DNA from: JANXQG01 sp963709175
GTDB taxonomy: Bacteria; Planctomycetota; Planctomycetia; Pirellulales; Thermoguttaceae
DNA: 64,000 nucleotides
Direction: 5' to 3'
Assembly: GCA_963709175.1 (NCBI GenBank)
Contig: CAVPVK010000003.1
Coordinates: forward strand, 1,116,001 to 1,180,000
A program made the position numbers and the translations under genes. The number at the start of each line of letters is the position of its first letter. Within the stretch, counting starts at the first letter, position 1. Positions 19,850-28,305 of this stretch are shown here, piece after piece. Under the pieces are notes generated by a model that searched no databases, was not told where the DNA came from, and was given only the letters and a program-made list of their open reading frames with translations.

Positions 19850-20944
19850 ATGAGCATCGAAGCACGGAACATCAGCAAGACCTTCGGCGTCTTCGCCGCC
19901 CTCAATGACGTCAGCCTGACGGTGCGGGACGGCGAGTTGGTGGCCCTCTTGGGCCCCTCGGGGTCGGGCAAGACCACGTTGCTGCGAATCATCGCCGGAT
20001 TGGAGCAGGCCGACGCGGGCAGCGGCCCGATCCTGTTCCACAACGAAGATGTCGCCCGCCGCGACGTAGGCAGCCGCCAGGTCGGCTTTGTCTTCCAGCA
20101 TTACGCCCTCTTCCGCCACATGTCGGTCTTCGAGAACGTGGCTTTCGGGCTGCGGGTGCGGCCCCGCTCGCGGCGGCCGTCGCGGGAGCAGATCCGCGTC
20201 AAGGTGATGGAGCTGCTCAAGCTCGTGCAGTTGGACGTGCAGGCCAATCGCTATCCGCACCAACTCTCTGGAGGCCAGCGGCAGCGGGTGGCGCTGGCCC
20301 GGGCCCTGGCGATTGAGCCGAAGGTGCTGCTGTTGGACGAGCCCTTCGGCGCGCTGGATGCCCGAGTGCGGCAGGAGCTGCGGCAGTGGCTCCGCCGCCT
20401 GCACGACGAAATCCACCTTACCAGCGTCTTTGTGACCCACGACCAGGACGAAGCCATGGAGTTGGCCGACCGGGTTTTGGTGATGAATGGCGGCCGCGTC
20501 GAGCAGATTGGCACGCCGGACGAGGTCTTCCACAATCCGGCCACGGAGTTTGTGATGAAATTCCTCGGCCAGGTCAATTCCTTCCAGGGACGGGTCGAGG
20601 GCGGCAAGATTCATTTCGCGGCGCTGGCCCTGGAGTCCCCGCATGCGACGCCTGCGGCGCCACGCGGCGTGCGGGTCTTCGTGCGGCCGCACGAGTTGGA
20701 AATCGACACCCACCGCAACGGCCATCCGGCCTTTGCCGCCGTGATCACGCGGGTCCGTTCGGCGGGTCCCAACGTGCGGCTGGAACTGCTAGCCCGGACA
20801 GGTGAAGCCCTTCAGGCCGATCTGCCACAAGACCGTTATCGAGCCTTGAACGTCAGCGTGCAAAGCGAGGTCTTCGTGTCGCCGCGGAGTGTGAAAGTCT
20901 TTGGACCTGGGAACGAGGTCTTTGCCCAGGGCGAAGGTATCTGA
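19850..20944 (+). CDS. cysA: Sulfate/thiosulfate ABC transporter ATP-binding protein CysA
   Basis: This ATPase subunit of 364 residues energises the sulfate importer. Walker A GPSGSGKT is at 35-42, a Q-loop follows FVFQHYALF, the signature is LSGGQRQRVALARAL, and Walker B is LLLDEPFGALD with the H-loop at VFVTHDQDEA. The C-terminal 110 residues form the TOBE-like regulatory domain typical of CysA (VRVFVRPHELEID). AGGAG lies nine bases before the ATG. It is the last gene of the four-gene importer cluster; no sulfate-assimilation enzymes follow it. Confidence 0.93.
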   Translation: MSIEARNISKTFGVFAALNDVSLTVRDGELVALLGPSGSGKTTLLRIIAGLEQADAGSGPILFHNEDVARRDVGSRQVGFVFQHYALFRHMSVFENVAFGLRVRPRSRRPSREQIRVKVMELLKLVQLDVQANRYPHQLSGGQRQRVALARALAIEPKVLLLDEPFGALDARVRQELRQWLRRLHDEIHLTSVFVTHDQDEAMELADRVLVMNGGRVEQIGTPDEVFHNPATEFVMKFLGQVNSFQGRVEGGKIHFAALALESPHATPAAPRGVRVFVRPHELEIDTHRNGHPAFAAVITRVRSAGPNVRLELLARTGEALQADLPQDRYRALNVSVQSEVFVSPRSVKVFGPGNEVFAQGEGI

Positions 20945-21469
20945 TGGCACTTGTCTCGATCTTCGTGGTCTTGCCCCGCAAGAAATAAAACCGGCTGCCA
21001 AGGCAGATCCAAGCCCGGGAGACGCAAAAGCCGAAGCTCGGCCTGGTGCTGGGCCCTGGGTTAGCCCGCACGCGTGAGAAGAGTGCGATTCCCTGCGATC
21101 TGACTGCCACGGCAGCCGGTAGTGCCCGGGTATAATGCAAGTCGCATGCCAACGCCGAAAACCGAATATCTGTCCCGAATCGCGATCACCCCCGCAAATC
21201 GTCTGGTGAAATATGATAGACCGTAATTTCTGATGGACTTGATCTATGCTTGCCGCTGCAACCCCGTCAAACGCGATCAGACCGTGGGCGATCCGTTGAA
21301 CCCGTTGCATGCGGGGAATGTCGCAGCAGGGCCCGACGGATCGCTTACCGCCCTGGACGTCGAAACGCGGCGTTTGATCCGGCATCGCGACCTGAATACG
21401 CCACGAATCGACGCGTGGCGGTACACTTGGACGCGGATTGTGGCCCTGTTTCCCACGGTCGTTTGGCGT
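20945..21469. other. Intergenic region between convergent cysA and transketolase
   Basis: Both flanking genes end here. Several short frames exist on both strands but none shows consistent codon bias or a recognisable domain. A TATAAT lies near 21131 without a convincing -35 partner. I see no gene, RNA or strong terminator. Confidence 0.4.
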
Positions 21470-23392
21470 CTACAACCACTCGCGAACGGCTTGCGCAATG
21501 TGCTCCGCATCGATTCCGGCCGCGGCCAGCAACTCGGCCGGGGTGCCGGAGGTCGGCACGGAACGCACCGCTAGTTTGACCACCGACGGCGGTTTCTCCG
21601 CGTTTTCCCCGCGGCCGGCGAAGGCATTCAACACCGCATCGCCCAGGCCGCCGTCGTACCAATGGTCTTCCACCACGATGAGCCGGCCACCGGTAGTCCG
21701 AGCGGCCTCGCGCAGAGCCTCGGTGTCGATCGGTTTGACCGAATAGGCATCGATGACGCGGATGTTGATGCCTTCCGACCTGAGTTGCTCATAGGCTTTG
21801 AGGCTCTCGTGCAGCGTAATTCCCGCGGCGACGATCACCGCCTGGTCCGCGTCGGACTTCCGCACGGTTTTGCTGCCGCCCACGGGGAACGTCTCCTCCG
21901 GCGGGTAGATGACGGGCGTCTTCTCGCGGGTCGTGCGCAAGTAGGAGATACCGGGCAGATCGGCCATGGCGTTTACCAGTTGCGCCGTCTGGTTGGCGTC
22001 ACAGGGATACAACACGGTGCTGCCGTGGACTGCCCGCATCATCGCCATGTCTTCCAGGGCCATTTGCGAAGGGCCGTCCTGGCCGATGCTAACGCCCACG
22101 TGCGAGCCGCAGAGACGGAGGGCCGCGCCGGAGACGGCGGCCATGCGGATCTGGTCGAAGGCGCGGCTGAAAAACGCCCCGAACGTCACGGCGAAGGCCA
22201 CCTTGTGCAGCACGGCCATGCCCTGGGCGGCGGAGACAAGCTGCTGCTCTGCGATAAACATCTCGAAGAACCGCTCGGGATGGGCCTTCTGGAATTCGTT
22301 GGTGAAGGTCGAATTGGCAACCTCGCCGTCGAGCGCCACAACCTCCGGCCGGTGGCTGCCCACCGCTGCCAGCGCGTCTCCGAAGGCCTTCCGCGTGGCC
22401 TCCTTGGTTCCGAGTTCATAGCGAGGCAGTTGCAGCGGCTGGGCGGCGGGCGGGGCCGCCGGCGGCAGCGATGGTGGTTTGGGCACTTGGATCGTGATGC
22501 GCCGCTCGCCACCCAGTTCCGCGATCGCCTCTTTGGCCTGCTCCGGCTTGAGGGCCACCCCGTGCCACCCTTCCTTGTCCGCCAACAATGAGACGCCGGA
22601 GCCTTTTACGGTCCTGGCCACGATGCACACGGGTTGCTCGCTTTCCGCCAACGCTTCTCCGTAGGCTGCGTCGATGGCCGCGATATCATGGCCGTCGATC
22701 TCGATCGCCTGCCAACCAAAGCCGCGGGCCCGGGCGGCGTAGGCCGCCGCGTCCCAACCGAGTTCCGTCGGTCCCCGCTGCCCGAGCCGGTTCATGTCCA
22801 AAATGGCGATCACGTTGTTGAGCTTGTAGTGGCCGGCCTTGTCGAATGCCTCCCAGATCGATCCTTCGGCCATTTCGCTGTCGCCCAGCAGCACCCAAAC
22901 ATGGAAGGTCAGCTTGTCGAGGTATTTGCCACAGAGCGCCATCCCGATCCCGGCCGGCAGCCCTTGCCCCAGGGAACCGGTGGCGAGGTCTACCCATGGA
23001 AGACCGTGAGACGCCCCATCGGCGCCGCGTTGCAGCGGCTTCGGGTGACCCTCCAGGCGGCTGCCGAACCGTCGCAAGGTCATCAGTTCTTCGTCCTGGA
23101 TCGCCCCCGCCGCCTTGTACATGGAATACAGCAACGGGCTGGCGTGACCTTTGGAAAAGATCAGGCGATCGTTGTTGGGATTTTCCGGATGCTCCCAATC
23201 ATAGCGGAGATATTTGGCCAGGAGCACGGCCATCAGATCGGCGGCCGACATGGAGGAAGTGGGGTGGCCCGATCCGGCCGCCGTAGTGCAGCGAATGCTG
23301 TCGATGCGGAGTTGGTTGCCCAGTTCCGCGAGTGGATCCGGGTCAATGGCGTTCGGCCGAGCGGCTTTTTTTTCGGTTGTTTTGGCGATCAT
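21470..23392 (-). CDS. tkt: Transketolase
   Basis: This thiamine-diphosphate enzyme of 640 residues transfers two-carbon ketol units in the non-oxidative pentose phosphate pathway. The N-terminal catalytic block contains AAGSGHPTSSMSAADLMAVL. The cofactor and metal region is GDSEMAEGSIWEAFDKAGHY with the following N of LNNVIAILDMNRLGQ. The pyrimidine-binding and C-terminal domains are present (MFIAEQQLVSAAQGMAVL, GPSQMALEDMAMMRAVHGST). The frame stays open upstream for another 78 codons without Tkt-like sequence; I chose the Met of MIAKTTEKKAARP. A Pro/Ala-rich linker lies between the N-terminal and pyrimidine domains. The gene stands alone on this strand. Confidence 0.93.
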   Translation of the reverse strand: MIAKTTEKKAARPNAIDPDPLAELGNQLRIDSIRCTTAAGSGHPTSSMSAADLMAVLLAKYLRYDWEHPENPNNDRLIFSKGHASPLLYSMYKAAGAIQDEELMTLRRFGSRLEGHPKPLQRGADGASHGLPWVDLATGSLGQGLPAGIGMALCGKYLDKLTFHVWVLLGDSEMAEGSIWEAFDKAGHYKLNNVIAILDMNRLGQRGPTELGWDAAAYAARARGFGWQAIEIDGHDIAAIDAAYGEALAESEQPVCIVARTVKGSGVSLLADKEGWHGVALKPEQAKEAIAELGGERRITIQVPKPPSLPPAAPPAAQPLQLPRYELGTKEATRKAFGDALAAVGSHRPEVVALDGEVANSTFTNEFQKAHPERFFEMFIAEQQLVSAAQGMAVLHKVAFAVTFGAFFSRAFDQIRMAAVSGAALRLCGSHVGVSIGQDGPSQMALEDMAMMRAVHGSTVLYPCDANQTAQLVNAMADLPGISYLRTTREKTPVIYPPEETFPVGGSKTVRKSDADQAVIVAAGITLHESLKAYEQLRSEGINIRVIDAYSVKPIDTEALREAARTTGGRLIVVEDHWYDGGLGDAVLNAFAGRGENAEKPPSVVKLAVRSVPTSGTPAELLAAAGIDAEHIAQAVREWL

Positions 23393-23613
23393 GGCGGTTC
23401 TCGGATAAGGGATAATATCTTCTGCTGAAATGATATGCGCGTGCATGGGCCGTGCCAATGAAAAAGTCGCGATGGCTTTGCATTTCCATCCGACCAGTGG
23501 GGGATGACAAGAGCCATGGCCAATCACCCGGATTACTTGTGAACCAACTTGCGACAAAAAAGGGGTCAAAACGTTCTGACCCCTCGACGGCAATCGTTCT
23601 TCGCCGCCGCATA
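23393..23613. other. Short intergenic part downstream of a PEP-CTERM remnant
   Basis: Upstream of the transketolase start, the open frame continues without recognisable homology. I see no clear promoter. Together with the remnant at 23614-23865, it makes up the 500 bases between transketolase and the glycosyltransferase. Confidence 0.3.
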
Positions 23614-23865
23614 TTATCGTAGCCAAAGTCCGAAAAATGCCATGCCGAGGAGCGTCAGAGTAGCGGGTTCGAGGACAACCTCGATTGGTGAGGAAAGACC
23701 ATAGAGTGAGGCCGTGCTGTCTGGCAAGGTAGTAAGATCACGTCCTCCGGAAGACGCAGAATCGATCAGTACATGGCGCTGTGAATCGGCACCACGTCGC
23801 GTACCACGACCATAAATACATGGTGCCCAAAGAAGAAAAGCGGGAATGAATTCCCGCCCTCCAAA
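23614..23865 (-). pseudogene. C-terminal remnant of a PEP-CTERM protein
   Basis: On the minus strand, a frame with no start codon ends in EPATLTLLGMAFFGLWLR and a stop (23614-23616). This is a textbook PEP-CTERM sorting tail: a Glu-Pro-Ala motif, a hydrophobic helix, a terminal Arg. About 50 residues of low-complexity, Ser/Gly/Arg-rich sequence precede it. The frame is closed by a TGA near 23868, just beyond a hairpin repeat. It is too short to be a gene and has no ATG in frame. It is best read as the 3' end left after deletion or insertion destroyed an exported protein gene. Confidence 0.6.
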
Positions 23866-23867
23866 TC
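23838..23867. repeat. Hairpin repeat, copy 1 (GCGGGAAT-GA-ATTCCCGC plus CTCCAAATC)
   Basis: This is a perfect 8-base stem around GA (23840-23857) followed by C-CTCCAAATC. A second copy lies at 59065-59094 with GCGGTAAT/ATTACCGC in the stem and the same 3' flank. The stem positions that differ do so on both arms, so base pairing is kept. This points to a structured, dispersed repeat. The copy here lies next to the broken end of the PEP-CTERM remnant. Confidence 0.65.
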
Positions 23868-23895
23868 AGAATTGTTGCGATTGCCCGGCATGCGT

Positions 23896-25661
23896 TTAAC
23901 GCCGCGATGCGCCTGGGGGCGATGCGTCGGCGGCGCCACCGCCGCCCTTGGGCACGAACTTGAAGACCTCGACGTAATCGTCGCTGAGCTGCCGACGGTC
24001 CGACTTGTCGTAGGCCGCGAAGGGATAGCTATCGTGCGCTACCAGGTCGTAGGAGGTCTGCATCCGCTCCAGCCAGCGCTGGCGAATCTGCGGATCGGGC
24101 GGCGGCGATTCCCGTTCTTCCTTGGGCGATCGATACATCACGCAACGCAGCGGGCGATCGACGGAAACCTGGTCCCAATGCGGCTGCTCGCCCCGGGCAA
24201 GCCGCGGCGAATAGATCCGCTGGTTGCAAAAATAGAGCGACGACCAGCCGCAGTTTCGCTTTTCGGGCGAGAGGTCCGTCCGCAAATCGGTCTCACAGGA
24301 CACCAACTCAGACTGGTGCGCCAACTCGAACCAGAACCATTGGGCAAACTCGCGGGCCCGCAGCGTCGTCGTCGATTTGTAGGGCTGCGTCATGTCGCGG
24401 AGCCATGAGCCAGCTGCCAGCAACACCAGCAGGCCTAGGGCGATCGTGCAGCCGTTCACTGGGCTTGCCGCACCGTCGCCGCCGGAAGGCGACGCTGCGA
24501 GTAGCTTAGCCCGGCGTCGGGCGTCGAGCCCGGTCACCGCGGCCGTCAGTCCAAAGGCGATGAGGATGCACAGGGTGGGAGCGAGGAAGAGCGTCATCCG
24601 CGCGTGTCCGCCGTAGGGAAAGCGGTGCAAGGCCGCGGCGAAGAAGTTCAATCCCAGCGGCGCCAGCAGCAGCGCGAGAAATAGCCCCTGGCGGCGCGCG
24701 CCAGGGCAACCACGCCCGCCACAACGCACAGCAGCGAGAACGTGCTGCCCCAATTCGGGCCGCCCACAGGATAGCCGAGCATCGCGCCGGCGTGGGTTTC
24801 CAGGAGCCAGAGCGGCAGCTTCAGCGGTTGGCCCAGCGGCGGGAAAGTGGCGGCCCAGTGCGTATCTTCCATCGTCTGCTGGTTCATCTCGCCCACCGCG
24901 AACTTGCTGACGACTAGTACGGCGGCGAAACTCGCCACAAGGATGCTGTTGTAAACGATCCATGGCAGCCAACCAGACCTTTTCCCTTTTTCAATTGCCA
25001 ACCGCCAGGCGATGACCAGGCTTGCGCCGCCGGCCACGAAGATGGCGGGAAATGAGTAGCCCACCGCCGGTCCGACCAGTGCGGCCAGCCACCAGAGCCA
25101 GCGGGCCTGGTCGGGGCGGCGAAGCCACTCGATAGTCAGGGCGAGGATCGCCATTGCCAGCAGCAGGTCGCAGCCGTAGGGCTTGGCCTCGGCAGCGTAG
25201 CGGGTCATGGGATAGGCGACGGCGAACAGCCCCACGGCCAGCACCAGCGCCGTTCCCTGCAATAACCGCCCGGCCACGTGGCGGAATAGCACCAGGCTTC
25301 CGATGCCGCAGAGGAAGGGGATGAGCCGCAGCGTGTATTCGTTGAAGCCCAGCAGCTTGACAAGGGTCAATTGCCCCCAAAGGAAGAGCGTGGGCGCGAC
25401 CTGGCAGTAGTGCAGGGGCTGGAGCAATTCCCGGTAGCCGCGGTCGATGAGGTTTGCCGAGAGCATGGCCTCGTCTTCCCAGAGCGGAAAGCGCAGCAGA
25501 TAGCGGGTTAGGCGGAGGGCCAGGCCAATGAGCATTAGGGCCAGCAGCCACTGCCGCTCGGCCCGGGCGGAGAGCAGGTTTTCCTCGCCGGCAAACCGAT
25601 CGACGGGGGCAAAACTCGTGCATGCGTTGTCTTGAGACACGGCGTCATCCTTGAGCGGCAT
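23896..25661 (-). CDS. GT39/ArnT-like membrane glycosyltransferase, one frameshift
   Basis: This is an integral membrane sugar transferase of the dolichyl-phosphate-mannose/ArnT superfamily, which uses lipid-linked sugars on the outer face of the inner membrane. After a short cytoplasmic start come about ten hydrophobic segments. The first periplasmic loop has the family's acidic motif (FPLWEDEAMLSANLIDRGY), and LHYCQVAPTLFLW and YAAEAKPYGCDLLLA match the pattern seen in such proteins. The last third (APLGLNFFAAALHRFPYGGHARMTLFLAP, a soluble C-terminal region) is in the next frame; one base appears missing in the GC-rich run at 24691-24702. Corrected length is about 588 residues. The start is uncertain (an upstream in-frame start at 25709 also exists). 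The substrate is unknown. Confidence 0.75.
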
Positions 25662-25748
25662 GGGCAACGACGCATGATAGCCCTTCTGGGGAATTCGCGG
25701 CAAGACCAACCCGCGCGGTTGAATACTCTAAGTTTTCTGCCGCGGATC

Positions 25749-25812
25749 ATCGAAACCCGAAGCGTAAGCGAGGGAAAAATTCGGGAACCTTGCTGACGCA
25801 TCGGGTTTCGAT
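25749..25812. repeat. 64-base palindromic element in a divergent intergenic region
   Basis: The outer arms ATCGAAACCCGA (25749-25760) and TCGGGTTTCGAT (25801-25812) are perfectly complementary. Inner arms GCGTAAGCGAGG and CCTTGCTGACGC pair at 10 of 12 positions, leaving a 14-base loop. It lies between the starts of the glycosyltransferase (minus) and the oxidoreductase (plus). The rest of 25662-26096 (435 bases) holds nothing else I can support. It looks like a REP-type repeat rather than an operator because of its length. Confidence 0.6.
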
Positions 25813-26096
25813 CATTCTCACGCGCGGCAGATTATGTCCCGACGAAGGACAGGCAAATGATCGCAGCCTGTGTGAAAAGTCAAACCTTTTCCCGTTTTTC
25901 GCCTAACTTGACAGCGCCATGGGTGGCAACTATCTTGTAGCGTAACTGGAATGCCCTTGCAGCGCCGCCCCTCAGGCGCTGGCCCGCCAGCGGCATTCAG
26001 CCCACCCCCAACTTGGTTTAATCGGCCTTCCGGTGCGCCTGGCGCCCTGGTGGGGCCTGTTCTGCCGTGCTTCAAGAAGAAAGGAAGTGCACTGCC

Positions 26097-27314
26097 ATGA
26101 AACAACGTGCCAACCGGCGAGACTTTCTCAAGGCCGCGGCCGCAACCGCGGTCGCCTGTCCCTACCTGATCCCTGAGTCGGCCCTCGGGGCCGGCGACCG
26201 CGCTTCGCCCAGCAACCGCATCGTCATGGGCGGTATCGGCATCGGCAACCAGGGTTCCGGCGATCAGGGAGCGTACCTGGGCCGCGGCGACGTGCAATAC
26301 GTAGCCGTCTGCGACGTCGAGGCGAACCACCGCAACGCGGCCCGCGATCGCGTCTACGGCCGCTACCAGAATCGCGATTGCAAGACCTACACCGACTTCC
26401 GCGATTTGCTGGCCCGCACTGATATCGATGCCATCCACTGCGCCACGCCCGACCACTGGCATTCCCTGGTGGTGATTGAGGCCTGCCGCCATGGCAAGGA
26501 CGTCTATTGTCAGAAGCCCGAGACGCGGACGCTCGCCGAGGGTCCCAAGATGGTGGCGGCGGCCCGCCGTTACGGCCGTGTCGTTTCCGGCGGCAGCCAG
26601 CGCGTGCTGGAGGATTACCGGGGCACGGTCAACCAGTGTTGGAGCGGCGAACTTGGCCCCATCAAGTCGATCAACGTCAATGTCGGGCCGCTTTCGCAAC
26701 CGTGCTACCTGGGCGGCGAGCCGATTCCCTCGAGCATGGACTGGAACATGTGGTTGGGCCCGGCCCCCTGGGCGCCGTATCATCCCTATCGGTGCAGCGG
26801 AAGTTTCAACATCAACGGCACTTCGTGGCGGTCGTTCTCGGATTATTCCGGCGGCGGCATGACGGATTGGGGCGCGCACCATTTCGGCGGCGCGGTCTTC
26901 GCCATCGATTGTCGCGAGTTGGAGCCAGAGGAAGTCACCTACCACAACGAAAAGGGCCAGGAGTACCTGACCTACCGCTATCCCAACGGCATCCTCATGT
27001 ATCACAACCATCCTGGCATGGGCAATCTCCAGGTCGTGGGCACGCCGGGCGAAAAGAAGGCCCCCAAGACCGTGCCCGAGTACAAAGGATCGGGCGGAAT
27101 CTATGGCGACTTCATCGAGTGCGTCAAGACGCGCCAGCGGCCGTTCCGCGACATCGAGTTGGCCACGCATACGATCGCCGTGGCGCACCTCGGCGGCATC
27201 GCCTACCAATTGAAGCGTTCGCTGAAATGGGACTCCGCCAAGCAGGAGTTCCCCGGTGACGAGGAAGCCAACCGGTTGATCGATCGCGCCCGCCGCGAAC
27301 CGTGGACGCTGTAG
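26097..27314 (+). CDS. Tat-exported Gfo/Idh/MocA family oxidoreductase
   Basis: This NAD(P)-dependent sugar or inositol-type dehydrogenase has 405 residues. The start region has a twin-arginine signal (NRRDFLKAAAATA), so the folded enzyme would be exported. The Rossmann part follows (GGIGIGNQGSGDQGAYL, VAVCDVEANH), with the family block CATPDHWHSLVVIEACRHGKDVYCQKP near residue 115-141; Lys-Pro there is the usual catalytic-region pair. The C-terminal alpha/beta domain includes SGGGMTDWGAHHF. Such exported Gfo/Idh/MocA proteins are very common in planctomycetes; the substrate is unknown. The chosen ATG starts the Tat signal, and the open frame upstream has no such features. A HEAT-repeat gene follows after 49 bases. 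Confidence 0.88.
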   Translation: MKQRANRRDFLKAAAATAVACPYLIPESALGAGDRASPSNRIVMGGIGIGNQGSGDQGAYLGRGDVQYVAVCDVEANHRNAARDRVYGRYQNRDCKTYTDFRDLLARTDIDAIHCATPDHWHSLVVIEACRHGKDVYCQKPETRTLAEGPKMVAAARRYGRVVSGGSQRVLEDYRGTVNQCWSGELGPIKSINVNVGPLSQPCYLGGEPIPSSMDWNMWLGPAPWAPYHPYRCSGSFNINGTSWRSFSDYSGGGMTDWGAHHFGGAVFAIDCRELEPEEVTYHNEKGQEYLTYRYPNGILMYHNHPGMGNLQVVGTPGEKKAPKTVPEYKGSGGIYGDFIECVKTRQRPFRDIELATHTIAVAHLGGIAYQLKRSLKWDSAKQEFPGDEEANRLIDRARREPWTL

Positions 27315-27363
27315 TTTCCCCATCCAATAACCAGGCAATACAAGAGAAAGAAAGACCATAACG

Positions 27364-28173
27364 ATGCAGAATCAAACACTTACACGATCCGCTCTGGCGA
27401 CCGCCGCTACCGTCGTCGGCGCGGCTGTGGCCGCGGCGGAGGATAAGCCGGCTGTGGACACGGCGGCGCTTGACAAGGCATTCGACAACCTGAAGACCTT
27501 TGACTGGGGCGTCGACTACGGCAAGTATCGCCAATTGCTCGGCGCGATTGAGGACGCGGTGCCCGCCACACACGGTGATACCGCCGCGCGGAAGGAATTG
27601 GAGACGCGGCTGGCCGCCGTGCTTTCCACTGGCGCGTCCCGTGCGGCCAAGGATTTTGTCTGCCGCAAGCTGACGATCATCGGCACGAGCGAATCGGTGC
27701 CGGCGTTGGCCGCCTTGCTGACGGACAAGCACCTTTCGCACATGGCCCGCACGGCGCTGGAGCGGATTCCCGCTCCCGAGGCGGCGGCCGCGCTCCGCGA
27801 CGCCCTCGCCAAGACCAACGGGACGGAAAAGGCGGGCGTGATTGGCTCGTTGGGCGCTCGCCGCGATGCCCAGAGCATCGAAGCCCTGGCGGTTCTGGTG
27901 GGTGACAACGATACCGCGGTCGCGCTGGCTGCCGCTGCGGCCCTGGGCGACATCGGCACCACGGAATCCGCCAAAGCCTTGCAAAGTGCCAAGCCGGCCT
28001 CCGCGGACGTCAAACTCCACGTGGCCGACGCTCGGTTGAGTGCTGCCGAGCGCCTGCTGGCTACGGGTGACAAGGCCGCCGCCAAAGAGGTCTACCAGTC
28101 GCTCCTGGGCAGCAAGTCAAAGAACGTCAAGCTGGCTGCAACCCGCGGGCTGCTCACAGCCAGCGGAAAATAG
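27364..28173 (+). CDS. Exported HEAT-repeat protein (short)
   Basis: This protein of 269 residues has a signal-like N-terminus (ALATAATVVGAAVAAAE) followed by HEAT/PBS-lyase type helical repeats. Examples are SVPALAALLTDKHLSHMARTAL and SIEALAVLVGDNDTAVALAAAAALGDIG. These repeats form a solenoid for protein binding; no catalytic residues are expected. It lies 49 bases after the oxidoreductase and is probably co-transcribed, with a longer HEAT gene following beyond two palindromes. It may assist or scaffold the exported oxidoreductase; that is inference from position only. Confidence 0.75.
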   Translation: MQNQTLTRSALATAATVVGAAVAAAEDKPAVDTAALDKAFDNLKTFDWGVDYGKYRQLLGAIEDAVPATHGDTAARKELETRLAAVLSTGASRAAKDFVCRKLTIIGTSESVPALAALLTDKHLSHMARTALERIPAPEAAAALRDALAKTNGTEKAGVIGSLGARRDAQSIEALAVLVGDNDTAVALAAAAALGDIGTTESAKALQSAKPASADVKLHVADARLSAAERLLATGDKAAAKEVYQSLLGSKSKNVKLAATRGLLTASGK

Positions 28174-28191
28174 CCGGAAACGAAGAAACCC

Positions 28192-28222
28192 GGGTGGGCC
28201 GAGTCATTGACTCGGCCCACCC
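28192..28222. terminator. Perfect 31-base palindrome (possible terminator or repeat)
   Basis: GGGTGGGCCGAGTCA (28192-28206), one base, and its exact complement (28208-28222) form a 15-base-pair stem 19 bases after the HEAT gene's stop. There is no run of T after it, so it is not a standard intrinsic terminator. It may instead be a repeat element that also protects the mRNA end. Confidence 0.5.
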
Positions 28223-28239
28223 TGCCATTGAGTAAAGCG

Positions 28240-28271
28240 TAGGCCGGAACCGCGCAAGCTTTTCCGGCCTA
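28240..28271. repeat. Hairpin with arms TAGGCCGGAA / TTCCGGCCTA
   Basis: Ten-base perfect arms (28240-28249 and 28262-28271) enclose a 12-base loop. It stands 17 bases after the previous palindrome and 34 bases before the next gene. Two different palindromes in one 130-base gap suggest repeat elements collecting in intergenic space. Confidence 0.5.
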
Positions 28272-28305
28272 CCGTGTTCATTCCCTCCCTCCGCCACTGC
28301 CCGCC

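Noticed and set aside
20789..21385. Minus-strand frame of 198 codons downstream of cysA
   Set aside because: It overlaps the end of cysA, has no recognisable block and has uneven codon use.
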